Of a stretch of DNA of 12,774 nucleotides, positions 1 to 8,284 are shown in pieces; within the stretch, counting starts at the first letter, position 1, and each line of letters begins with the position of its first letter. Source of the DNA: an uncultured Caldilineales bacterium (GTDB lineage Bacteria > Chloroflexota > Anaerolineae > JAAEKA01). Location of the stretch: positions 1-12,774 of the forward strand of contig CALESQ010000027.1 in the NCBI GenBank assembly GCA_937907455.1. The letters are read 5' to 3'. The position numbers were made by a program, and so were the translations under genes. A model generated the notes under the pieces. That model ran no database searches and was not told the DNA's origin. It was given only the letters and a program-made list of their open reading frames with translations.

Positions 1-313
1 TCTGGAAACTTCAGCTAACGCCTTTCAGGCCAAATCGTGAACTACTGAATTTAGCAATTGAGCATTACCAACAGACGAAGCCCTGCCAATTTGCTAAAAT
101 AGCGTAACTGTTCGACCCTCTAGCCTGCGCTTTGATGAAAATCAAAAATAGTCCTGTGATCCTTAGCTCTATCCTGTTTAGCTCATGCTGAACAGGCCAA
201 GCCATCACCGAATTCATTGGGCTTTCCCCCCGCCGCAGGCCGAGTATCCGTTTCCAAACTTTATCCCTGCCGCAGCGCAACTCGCTACGGCAAGGTATTT
301 GTGAGAGGACGAC
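1..313. other. Upstream non-coding region of the pyruvate dehydrogenase operon
   Basis: I see no convincing gene here. The short minus-strand ORF at 65-280 has no recognisable product and overlaps the likely promoter zone. The AT-richer stretch at about 50-200 contains one extended -10 candidate (92-100). A Shine-Dalgarno-like GAGAGGA lies at 303-309, just ahead of the aceE start. Confidence 0.5.
92..100 (+). promoter_or_regulatory. Candidate extended -10 promoter for the aceE operon
   Basis: TGCTAAAAT reads as an extended -10 element (TGn plus TAAAAT, 5 of 6 to TATAAT). There is no good -35 hexamer at 16-18 bases upstream. Transcription would start near 107 and leave a leader of about 200 bases before aceE. 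It is supported only by the motif and by the same TGn-extended pattern elsewhere in the window. Confidence 0.3.
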
Positions 314-3004
314 ATGTCAAGAATCATCAACGGCCCCGCGTATACCCCTGAGGTGCAGGCAGCCGAAAGCGAAGAATGGCGCGAATCGCTCAACTATGTC
401 TTGCAGCAAGGCGGCCCAGAACGCGTGCTGGATCTGTTCGAAGACTTGAAGCAGCATGCGGCACGGCTAGGGGTAAAAGAACCATTCACCGCCAACACTC
501 CTTATGTAAACACAATCCCGCCATACGATGAACCGGCGTATCCGGGCAATCGTCCGCTGGAACGGCGCATCAAGAGCCTGATCCGTTGGAATGCTATGGC
601 GATGGTAGTGCGCGCCAACAAAGAATCACCCGGTATCGGCGGCCACATCTCCACCTATGCATCGGCAGCCACGCTCTACGAGGTAGGCTTCAACCACTTC
701 TTCCGCGCCCGCACGCCCGACTTTGAAGGCGATCTGGTGTTTTTCCAGGGGCACAGTGCGCCGGGCATCTATGGCCGCGCCTTTCTGGAAGGCCGGCTTT
801 CAGCAGAAGATCTGGCTAATTTCCGCCGTGAACTGGCTCCTGGCGGTGGTCTCTCTTCCTATCCGCACCCCTGGCTAATGCCCGACTTCTGGCAGGTTCC
901 CACCGTTTCGATGGGGCTGGGGCCGATCATGGCGATCTATCAGGCACGCTTCCTGCGCTATCTGGAAGATCGCGGCCTGAAATCGGCCCGTGGGGTCAAG
1001 GTGTGGGCTTTTTTGGGCGACGGCGAAACCGACGAACCAGAAACATTGGGCGCGATCTCGCTGGCTGCGCGCGAAAAGTTGGACAACCTCATTTTCGTCA
1101 TCAACTGCAACCTACAACGGCTGGATGGCCCGGTGCGCGGCAACGGCCAGATCATCCAAGAGTTGGAGCGCAACTTCCGCGGCACCGGCTGGAACGCTAT
1201 CAAGGTGATCTGGGGCAGCGACTTCGACGAGATGCTGGCCTCGAAACACGGCGAGCTGCTGGCGCAGCGCATGGGTGAAGTGGTAGATGGGGAATATCAA
1301 AAATACATCGTAGAGGGTGGTGCATACATCCGCGAGCACTTCTACGGCAAATATCCTGAACTGCTGGAGCTGGTGAAGGACAAAAGCGATGAAGAGCTGG
1401 CGCGCCTGCGGCTGGGCGGCCACGATCCGCTGAAAGTGTACGCAGCCTATTACCATGCGATGAACCACAAGGGCGCGCCCTCGGTGATTCTAGCACGCAC
1501 GGTGAAAGGGTATGGCCTGGGTGAGGCCGGCGAAGGCAAGAACATCACCCATAGCCAAAAAAAGCTAAATGAGGCCGAGCTGGTGCAGTTCCGCTCCCGC
1601 TTCGACATCCCGCTGCCTGAAGATGACGTGCTGCACACGAGCTTCTTCCGCCCGGCTGATAACAGCCCGGAAATTCAATATTTGCAGGAGCGACGCCGCG
1701 CGCTGGGCGGCTATCTGCCGCGGCGCATCGGCCAGATAGAACCACTGCCCGTGCCCGGCGACGAGCTGTTCCAGGAATTCTATGAGGGCACGGAAGGCCG
1801 CGAGGTCAGCACCACGATGGTTTTCGTGCGTCTGCTCAGCAAGCTGCTGCGCGACCGCGGCCTCGGCAAGCAGATCGTGCCGATTGTGCCCGACGAAGCA
1901 CGCACCTTCGGCATGGAGGCGCTATTCCGCCAGGTAGGCATCTACGCTTCCAGCGGCCAGCTCTATGAACCTGTAGACTCAGACAGTCTGCTATACTACA
2001 AGGAAGACAAAACCGGCCAAATCCTGGAGGAAGGCATCACCGAAGCAGGCGCGATGTCTTCCTTCATCGCCGCGGGCAGTGCCTACGCCAACTACGGCAT
2101 TCCCATGCTGCCCTTCTACATCTATTATTCGATGTTCGGCTTCCAGCGTATTGGCGACCTGGCCTGGGCCGCAGCCGACATGCGCACGCGCGGCTTCCTC
2201 GTGGGAGCCACGGCTGGCCGCACCACGCTGGCCGGCGAAGGCTTGCAGCACCAGGATGGACACAGCCACCTGCTGGCCTATCCCGTGCCCACGCTGCTGG
2301 CCTACGACCCGGCCTTTGCCTACGAATTAGCGGTAATCATCCAGGACGGCATTCGTCGCATGATGAGCGAGCAGGAAGATGTGTTTTACTACCTGACCGT
2401 CGGCAACGAAAACTACCCCATGCCGCCCATGCCCGCGGGCGAGGGCGTGCGTGAAGGCATTTTGCGCGGCCTGTATCGCGTGCGCCCGGCCACGCTGCCC
2501 AATGCACCGCTGCGCACTCAGTTGCTGGGCAGCGGCTCGATCCTCAACGAGGCGCTGAAAGCACAGAAAATCCTGGAAAAGGATTACGGCATCGGCGCGG
2601 ATGTGTGGAGCGTGACGAGCTACAAAGAGCTGCGCCGCGACGCACTGGAAGCGGAACGCTGGAACCTGCTGAACCCAGGCCAGCCGCCGCGCGTGCCGTT
2701 TGTTGCCAGCACGCTGGCTGATGCGCCGGGCGTGTTGGTGGCTGCCTCGGACAACGTCAAGACCCTGCCCGATTCGATCAGCCGCTGGCTGCCGCGTCCG
2801 CTCTATTCGCTGGGCACCGAAGGTTTTGGTCGCAGCGAAGACCGCGCTACCCTGCGCGATTTCTTCGAGGTGGACGCACGGTACATCACCCTGGCCGCGC
2901 TGACTGCGCTGGCACGCGCCGGCGATCTACCGTGGGCACGCGTGCAGCAGGCCGTGGTTGATCTGGGCATCAATCCCGACAAACCCAATCCGTTGCGCGC
3001 GTGA
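314..3004 (+). CDS. aceE: Pyruvate dehydrogenase E1 component, homodimeric type
   Basis: This is the 896-residue E1 subunit of the pyruvate dehydrogenase complex. It performs the thiamine-diphosphate-dependent decarboxylation of pyruvate and transfers the acetyl group to lipoyl-E2 in the cytoplasm. It resembles the single-chain AceE of Escherichia coli (887 residues) from end to end, not the split alpha/beta E1. The thiamine-diphosphate/Mg motif starts at GDGETDEPE (residues 235-243) and ends at NCN (264-266). Other AceE signatures are visible: NTIPPYDEPAYPGN near residue 66, SSYPHPWLMP near 181, SVILARTVKGYG, GRTTLAGEGLQHQDGHSH and a C-terminal NPDKPNP. The ATG at 314 follows GAGAGGA with normal spacing, and the N-terminus matches the expected AceE length. 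It is the first gene of the aceE-E2-E3 cluster. No catalytic motif is missing and there is no frameshift. Confidence 0.97.
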   Translation: MSRIINGPAYTPEVQAAESEEWRESLNYVLQQGGPERVLDLFEDLKQHAARLGVKEPFTANTPYVNTIPPYDEPAYPGNRPLERRIKSLIRWNAMAMVVRANKESPGIGGHISTYASAATLYEVGFNHFFRARTPDFEGDLVFFQGHSAPGIYGRAFLEGRLSAEDLANFRRELAPGGGLSSYPHPWLMPDFWQVPTVSMGLGPIMAIYQARFLRYLEDRGLKSARGVKVWAFLGDGETDEPETLGAISLAAREKLDNLIFVINCNLQRLDGPVRGNGQIIQELERNFRGTGWNAIKVIWGSDFDEMLASKHGELLAQRMGEVVDGEYQKYIVEGGAYIREHFYGKYPELLELVKDKSDEELARLRLGGHDPLKVYAAYYHAMNHKGAPSVILARTVKGYGLGEAGEGKNITHSQKKLNEAELVQFRSRFDIPLPEDDVLHTSFFRPADNSPEIQYLQERRRALGGYLPRRIGQIEPLPVPGDELFQEFYEGTEGREVSTTMVFVRLLSKLLRDRGLGKQIVPIVPDEARTFGMEALFRQVGIYASSGQLYEPVDSDSLLYYKEDKTGQILEEGITEAGAMSSFIAAGSAYANYGIPMLPFYIYYSMFGFQRIGDLAWAAADMRTRGFLVGATAGRTTLAGEGLQHQDGHSHLLAYPVPTLLAYDPAFAYELAVIIQDGIRRMMSEQEDVFYYLTVGNENYPMPPMPAGEGVREGILRGLYRVRPATLPNAPLRTQLLGSGSILNEALKAQKILEKDYGIGADVWSVTSYKELRRDALEAERWNLLNPGQPPRVPFVASTLADAPGVLVAASDNVKTLPDSISRWLPRPLYSLGTEGFGRSEDRATLRDFFEVDARYITLAALTALARAGDLPWARVQQAVVDLGINPDKPNPLRA

Positions 3005-3013
3005 TGTGCGTTG

Positions 3014-3046
3014 GCCGCGGCGCGCGGTAAATTCGCGCGCCGCGGC
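3014..3046. repeat. GC-rich hairpin directly after aceE
   Basis: A 13-bp perfect stem, GCCGCGGCGCGCG (3014-3026) against 3034-3046, has a 7-base AT-rich loop. It starts 10 bases after the aceE stop. No U-tract follows, so it looks more like an mRNA-stabilising or REP-like hairpin than an intrinsic terminator. Confidence 0.75.
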
Positions 3047-3083
3047 GTATTCGCGTACGACGGCGACCCGCGCATAACGGCGA

Positions 3084-3113
3084 CGTAGAGCCGCAAAATT
3101 TTGCGGCTCTACG
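3084..3113. repeat. 30-base perfect palindrome
   Basis: A perfect palindrome with half-site CGTAGAGCCGCAAAA (3084-3098) meets its own complement at 3099-3113 with no unpaired loop. As RNA it would fold as a long hairpin; as DNA it could be a cruciform or a dimer binding site. It lies mid-spacer inside the pyruvate dehydrogenase operon. The form (CG-rich outside, AAAATTTT core) resembles dispersed REP-like units, but copy number cannot be seen here. Confidence 0.8.
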
Positions 3114-3128
3114 ATGCCCACGGCGGAT

Positions 3129-3158
3129 CGCCGCGGTCCACGATGAATCACCGCGGCG
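3129..3158. repeat. Third hairpin of the aceE-aceF spacer
   Basis: A 9-bp perfect stem, CGCCGCGGT (3129-3137) with ACCGCGGCG (3150-3158), has a 12-base loop. Its right arm is also the start of the second copy of the direct repeat. It lies about 55 bases before the E2 start codon, upstream of the GGAG ribosome binding site at 3203-3206. Confidence 0.65.
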
Positions 3159-3213
3159 CATTCGCGTATAACGTCGCCGTCACACGCATTCCATTATCCA
3201 CCGGAGATTCCCC

Positions 3214-4482
3214 ATGTCTATCGAATTCAAATTACCGGAATTAGGCGAAAACATCACCCAGGCCACCGTGGTTGGTGTGCTGGTTCACGTTGGCGATTCA
3301 TTAAAAGAAGGCCAACCCGTGTTGGAGCTGGAAACCGACAAAGCCGTGCTGGAAGTACCCTCGAATGTGGCAGGACAGGTGAGCGCAGTACACATCAAAA
3401 CTGGTGACGTCGCCAAAATCGGGCAGGTGCTGTTGACGCTGGAAGCAGCGGCTTCAGCGGCTAAGCCAGAACCCGCCGCGGCCCAGCCTGCTGCCTCCCC
3501 AGCGCAAGCGACAGCAGAACCGCCCAAGCCGGCCCCTTCAGCCCCTGTTGAGGCCGCACCAGCCGCGCCCCCACCCGCTGAGCCTGCCGAGGCCGCACCG
3601 GCGGCACCCTCAGTACGTCGCTTCGCGCGCGAGCTGGGTGTGGATGTGGCCGCGGTGCCGGGTACGGGCATGGCCGGCCGCGTCACGATAGAGGATGTGA
3701 AGGCCCATGTACGCGCGGGCGCAGGCACACCTTCCGCGGTGCTGCCCAACGCTGCGCCGCTGCCTGATGGCAGCAAGTGGGGCGCGGTACAGCGCGAAAA
3801 GATGAGCAATGTGCGCCGTGCCACGGCGCGCGCCATGAGCCAATCCTGGGCCACCGTACCCATGGTAACGCAGTTCGACCGGGCCGACATCACCGAGCTG
3901 GAGCAACTGCGCAAGCTCTACAACCCACGCGCTGAGGCCGCCGGGGCCAAGCTCACTCCCACGGCGATCCTGCTCAAGGTAGTGGCCGCCGCGTTGCGCC
4001 GCTTCCCGCAGTTCAACGCCAGCGTAGACATGGCCGCGGAAGAGATCGTCTACAAGCAATACGTGCATGTCGGCGTGGCGGTGGATACTGACCGCGGCTT
4101 GCTGGTGCCGGTGATTCGTGATGCGGATCAGAAAAACGTTATCGAGCTGGCAGCAGACCTGGGCCAAATGGCACAAAAGGCGCGCGACCGCAAGCTGGGG
4201 CTGGAAGACATGCAAGGTGCGTGTTTCACCATCTCAAACCTAGGTGGCATCGGCGGCACAGCCTTCACGCCATTGGTTAACAGCCCCGAAGTGGCCATTC
4301 TGGGCGTCTCGCGCAGCAGCACCGAGGCAGTGTGGGTGGATGGCCAATTCCAGCCGCGACTGATGATGCCGCTGTCGCTCACCTACGATCATCGCCTGAT
4401 TGACGGTGCCGACGGCGCGCGCTTCCTGCGCTGGGTGTGCGAAGCACTGGAAAAGCCGTTTTTGTTGATGCTGGAAGGATAG
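3214..4482 (+). CDS. aceF: Dihydrolipoamide acetyltransferase, E2 of pyruvate dehydrogenase
   Basis: This is the 422-residue core subunit of the complex, which moves the acetyl group from E1 to coenzyme A through a lipoyl arm. Residues 1-77 form one lipoyl domain with the acceptor lysine K43 in ETDKAVLEVPS. An Ala/Pro-rich flexible linker follows at about 79-132. The peripheral-subunit-binding domain is at about 133-166 (VRRFARELGVD, GTGMAGRVTIEDV). The acyltransferase domain runs from about 190 to the end, with catalytic YDHRLIDG (H393, D397). Escherichia coli AceF has three lipoyl domains; this protein has one. The ATG follows GGAG at a good distance. The gene lies 209 bases after aceE and 111 before the E3 gene. 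A 2-oxoglutarate or branched-chain role is unlikely because of the aceE neighbour. Confidence 0.95.
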   Translation: MSIEFKLPELGENITQATVVGVLVHVGDSLKEGQPVLELETDKAVLEVPSNVAGQVSAVHIKTGDVAKIGQVLLTLEAAASAAKPEPAAAQPAASPAQATAEPPKPAPSAPVEAAPAAPPPAEPAEAAPAAPSVRRFARELGVDVAAVPGTGMAGRVTIEDVKAHVRAGAGTPSAVLPNAAPLPDGSKWGAVQREKMSNVRRATARAMSQSWATVPMVTQFDRADITELEQLRKLYNPRAEAAGAKLTPTAILLKVVAAALRRFPQFNASVDMAAEEIVYKQYVHVGVAVDTDRGLLVPVIRDADQKNVIELAADLGQMAQKARDRKLGLEDMQGACFTISNLGGIGGTAFTPLVNSPEVAILGVSRSSTEAVWVDGQFQPRLMMPLSLTYDHRLIDGADGARFLRWVCEALEKPFLLMLEG

Positions 4483-4484
4483 CT

Positions 4485-4572
4485 ATTGCGTACTGCGTAC
4501 TGCGTATTTCAAAGCATGGCGTGTTTTGTGTCCAAAAAGGCCCTTCCGGATTACGCAATACGCAGTACGTAA
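4485..4572. repeat. Imperfect inverted repeat built from TACTGCGTA units
   Basis: The left arm (4486-4506) consists of tandem GCGTACT-type units, TTGCGTACTGCGTACTGCGT plus one A. The right arm (4552-4572) is its reverse complement at 19 of 21 positions. The 45 bases between hold GGCGTGTT (4518-4525), which could instead pair with AACACGCC at 4571-4578. The element begins two bases after the E2 stop and ends just before the E3 ribosome binding site (AAAGGA, 4579-4584). It could act as an mRNA processing or attenuation structure, or be a mobile-type repeat. Confidence 0.75.
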
Positions 4573-4593
4573 CACGCCAAAGGACACCATACA

Positions 4594-6018
<1,425 letters not shown>

Positions 6019-6145
6019 TTGCTGAACAGGCGTTCCGATGTCAGCTATGCACCCATCGCTTTGCGAGAAAACGCTCGGCTGCATGATCGCAGGATAGTTT
6101 TGAAAAATGATTCTGCGGGTTTGAATTGCCAAAACTGATTTTTTG

Positions 6146-6179
6146 AAAAACGGATGTGATATGCCAGCATCCGTTTTTT
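6146..6179 (+). terminator. Intrinsic terminator of the aceE-aceF-lpdA operon
   Basis: AAAAACGGATG (6146-6156) pairs with CATCCGTTTTT (6168-6178) around an 11-base loop, and the run of six T ends at 6179. It lies about 130 bases after the lpdA stop. The A-tract on the left arm would also allow termination on the minus strand. Confidence 0.85.
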
Positions 6180-6217
6180 ATATTCAGTTTTCATCTGTTC
6201 TTCTAATCGCTTGAACT

Positions 6218-6245
6218 TTGTGACTCGCCCGCTTGGTGGTATGAT
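6218..6245 (+). promoter_or_regulatory. Candidate promoter of the M23 lipoprotein gene
   Basis: TTGTGA (6218-6223) and TATGAT (6240-6245) are 16 bases apart. The -10 is preceded by TGG, giving an extended -10 TGGTATGAT. It lies downstream of the lpdA terminator. The start site would be near 6252, giving a leader of about 70 bases that contains the GGTTTAA-type repeat. Confidence 0.45.
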
Positions 6246-6247
6246 CA

Positions 6248-6277
6248 GGTTTCAAGGTTTAAGGTTTAGGTTTTAAG
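6248..6277. repeat. Tandem GGTTTAA-like heptamer array
   Basis: About four imperfect head-to-tail copies of a GGTTTAA-type unit (GGTTTCA, GGTTTAA, GGTTTA, GGTTTTAA) occupy 30 bases between the probable -10 box and the M23 start codon. The copies vary from 6 to 8 bases, so this is not a simple perfect microsatellite. Confidence 0.6.
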
Positions 6278-6323
6278 CCGAAACGTATCTGTCGCTGTAA
6301 ACTGTTCACTTCTCACTATCCTC

Positions 6324-7424
6324 ATGCCCTTCTACCACCGTCTGCCTTTGCTGTTGATCCTTCTGGCTGCGCTTGCGTTGACCGCAGGCTGTGCCGCGCT
6401 GCAACCTGAGCCAACGCCCACTGTGACACCATCGGCCACAGCCACAGCCACAGCGACGGCCACAGCTACCGCGACGGCCACGGCATCGCCCACAGCTACA
6501 GCTACCGCGACGGCCACCGCTACCGCGACGGCCACGGCATCGCCCACAGCTACCGCTGCGTCCACAGCCACCGCCGCGACAGCAGTCAGCGTGCGCACGG
6601 TGAAGAGTACTTTGCCACCGATCATCCCCGGCGGACCGTGGCCCACGCCGGATGCGACCCAGGCCACCGATCATTACTGGCTGGCGCGACCCACCGGCCC
6701 GGGCACCATCCAGTGGGCCAGTCCCTACTATCCCTACGGCAGCACCGGCCAGGGAGCCTACCTGCTGCATCACGGCGCAGATATCGCCAACCCCCTCGGC
6801 ACACCGCTGCTGGCCCCCGCAGATGGCATGGTGGTGTTCGCCGGCTCAGACAGCGATGAAGCCATCGGCCCTACCACGCACTTCTTCGGCAACGCGGTGG
6901 TGATCGAGCTGGATCGCCGCTATCGCGATCAAGCCGTGTTTGTGCTGCTGGGTCACATGAGCCGGGTTGATGTGCAACGCGGCCAGCGCGTGCAGAGTGG
7001 TCAGACTGTGGGCGCAGTGGGCAGCACCGGCATTGCCATCGGCCCGCACGTGCATGTAGAGGTGCGCGTAGGCGTGAACGATTACGATCACACACGCAAC
7101 GCCGAATTTTGGCTGGAGCCGCTGCCCGGCTTCGGGGCACTGGCAGGCCGCGTCCTTACCGCGGATGGCCGTCACCTGCCCAACGTGCATTTGCTCTTCT
7201 ATCCGGGGCCTGAATTCAAGTCTCCGCGCTTCTACACCTACACCTATACCGATGCCCTAGGGCTGATTTTCCCTGACGACGAATGGGGCGAAAATTTCCT
7301 GCTGGCCGATCTCCCCGCCAACACCTACCGCTACGAATTCGAGGCCAACGGCAAAATCTATCACGGCGAGTTCACCATCACCGCCGGCCGTACCTCGTGG
7401 ATCGAAGTACGCATGGTGGAGTAA
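6324..7424 (+). CDS. Lipoprotein M23-family metallopeptidase with Thr/Ala stalk
   Basis: A 366-residue exported zinc endopeptidase, expected to cut peptidoglycan peptide bridges. Residues 1-22 are a lipoprotein signal peptide with lipobox LTAGC (lipidated Cys23). Residues about 35-88 are a low-complexity Thr-Ala stalk with SPTATA breaks. The M23 (LytM/lysostaphin-type) domain spans about 120-255 with HHGAD (H149, D153), GHM (H211) and HVH (H242, H244), so the zinc and catalytic residues are intact. Residues about 270-366 look like a beta-sandwich of carboxypeptidase-regulatory type (AGRVLTADGRHLPNVHLLFYP). The ATG at 6324 begins a perfect signal peptide, but no clear Shine-Dalgarno precedes it. 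The gene stands alone and converges on the minus-strand pair. The physiological substrate is not certain from sequence. Confidence 0.88.
   Translation: MPFYHRLPLLLILLAALALTAGCAALQPEPTPTVTPSATATATATATATATATASPTATATATATATATATASPTATAASTATAATAVSVRTVKSTLPPIIPGGPWPTPDATQATDHYWLARPTGPGTIQWASPYYPYGSTGQGAYLLHHGADIANPLGTPLLAPADGMVVFAGSDSDEAIGPTTHFFGNAVVIELDRRYRDQAVFVLLGHMSRVDVQRGQRVQSGQTVGAVGSTGIAIGPHVHVEVRVGVNDYDHTRNAEFWLEPLPGFGALAGRVLTADGRHLPNVHLLFYPGPEFKSPRFYTYTYTDALGLIFPDDEWGENFLLADLPANTYRYEFEANGKIYHGEFTITAGRTSWIEVRMVE
6465..6553. repeat. 54-bp direct repeat within the Thr/Ala stalk
   Basis: A 35-base block beginning GCTACCGCGACGGCCACGGC at 6465-6499 recurs identically at 6519-6553, a period of 54 bases or 18 residues. 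It is superimposed on a finer 6-base ACAGCC/ACGGCC repeat across about 6435-6575. The exact nucleotide identity points to recent slippage or recombination, so stalk length is likely to vary between strains. Confidence 0.8.
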
Positions 7425-7426
7425 GA

Positions 7427-7483
7427 AGTAAGGAGTATCCAGTATCCAATATACTGTTTACTGGATACTGTTTACTCCTCACT
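7427..7483. repeat. 57-base near-palindrome between convergent genes, possible bidirectional terminator
   Basis: The segment from AGTAAGGAGTATCCAGTATC to GGATACTGTTTACTCCTCAC is close to self-complementary: 23 of 28 base pairs match on folding. It begins three bases after the M23 stop codon and contains the stop codon of the minus-strand binding protein (7472-7474). A long hairpin at this point could stop or stabilise both convergent transcripts. It has no T-tract, so classic intrinsic termination is doubtful. Confidence 0.7.
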
Positions 7484-8284
7484 GCCCGTCCCCAGCCAGC
7501 GCTCTGTGAGGGCGGCCAGCGTGCCGTCGGCGGCCAGCGCAGCCAGCGCAGCATTCACCTCACGCTGAAGCTGTGCAGCGCGGCGCGGCAATACCACCAC
7601 GTAGGGGTCCGACACCACCACCTGAGGGGCAAGGCGGATGCGGCCATCACCCGCAGCCACCTGCAACGCGCTGACCCGATCAGTCAGTGCGGCATCAGCG
7701 CGACCCTCGGCCACAGCCAGCAAAGCGTCCTGCGGCGTTTCCTGCGGCAACAGCAACAGATCAGTAAAACGACGACGCAAACTGCGCGCCTGCACATCGC
7801 CCTCCGATCCCCACTCCACAGCCAGGCGCTTGCCCGCCAAATCATCCAGCGATTGCACTGCCCCACCCTGTGCGGGCAACACCAGCACCAAACCGGCCTC
7901 GAAATAAGGGACAGAAAAAGCCACATCCTGCGTGCGTTCCGGCTGATAAGGCAACGCAGAAATGGCCCCCTGCACGCGGCCCGCGTACACCGCATCTACC
8001 AGGCCATCAAAGCCCATCGCTTCGAAGGTCACCGTCACCCCCCAGCGAGCGGCAATAGCCTGCGCCAGTTCAGCATCAAAGCCGGTGGGCTGTCCGGCGG
8101 CATCCAGCAGCTCAAAAGGCGGGAAGCTGGGGTCTATAGCCACCCGCCATTGGCCGCTGCCGCGAATATCCTCCCACACGCGATCATGGCCGGGAGCATA
8201 GGCGCGCCAAAGCCAGCTCAGCAGCAAGATGAGCAGCAGAGCAGCGGCAAGCAGCAAACGGCGGGAGATGACGAGCGATTTCAT
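7472..8284 (-). CDS. Membrane-anchored family-3 extracellular solute-binding protein
   Basis: A 270-residue protein of the amino-acid type periplasmic-binding fold (SBP_bac_3). Residues 9-27 form a signal peptide or anchor helix; there is no lipobox cysteine, so it may stay tethered. The binding core begins at WRVAIDPSFPPFELLDAAGQPTGFD (about 46-70), followed by ALPYQPERTQDVAFSVPYFEAG (about 110-131), DLAGKRLAVEWGS (148-160) and ALLAVAEGRADAALTDR (187-203), all typical of the family. The reading frame is open further upstream, but the ATG at 8284 is chosen because it starts the signal peptide and overlaps the hydrolase stop as ATGA. No permease or ATPase is adjacent, so it may serve a transporter elsewhere or act as a sensor. 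The ligand cannot be predicted. The stop lies inside the 7427-7483 repeat. Confidence 0.88.
   Translation of the reverse strand: MKSLVISRRLLLAAALLLILLLSWLWRAYAPGHDRVWEDIRGSGQWRVAIDPSFPPFELLDAAGQPTGFDAELAQAIAARWGVTVTFEAMGFDGLVDAVYAGRVQGAISALPYQPERTQDVAFSVPYFEAGLVLVLPAQGGAVQSLDDLAGKRLAVEWGSEGDVQARSLRRRFTDLLLLPQETPQDALLAVAEGRADAALTDRVSALQVAAGDGRIRLAPQVVVSDPYVVVLPRRAAQLQREVNAALAALAADGTLAALTERWLGTGSEE

Larger units (their letters stand above)
3040..3168. repeat. Direct repeat pair in the aceE-aceF spacer
   Basis: CCGCGGCGTATTCGCGTA at 3040-3057 recurs at 3151-3168 with one mismatch (17 of 18). The two copies flank the palindrome at 3084-3113. The bases that follow are also related (ACGGCGAC against ACGTCGCC). 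This suggests a composite, mosaic repeat element inserted or grown in the spacer. Confidence 0.6.

Noticed and set aside
3084..3113. Perfect palindrome as intrinsic terminator of aceE
   Set aside because: There is no T-tract after it, and the complex genes downstream continue in operon order. It is better treated as a repeat or regulatory hairpin.
3285..4215. Two long minus-strand open frames opposite the E2 gene
   Set aside because: The compositional bias (Ala/Gly/Ser runs opposite the Ala/Pro linker) explains them; no binding site or domain is present.
6435..6575. Possible CRISPR-like repeat array
   Set aside because: The repeats are in-frame codons of a Thr/Ala stalk without unique spacers, and no cas gene is present.
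6306..6773. Gly/Arg/Cys-rich minus-strand frames opposite the Thr/Ala stalk
   Set aside because: They are only the complement of the ACGGCC repeat.
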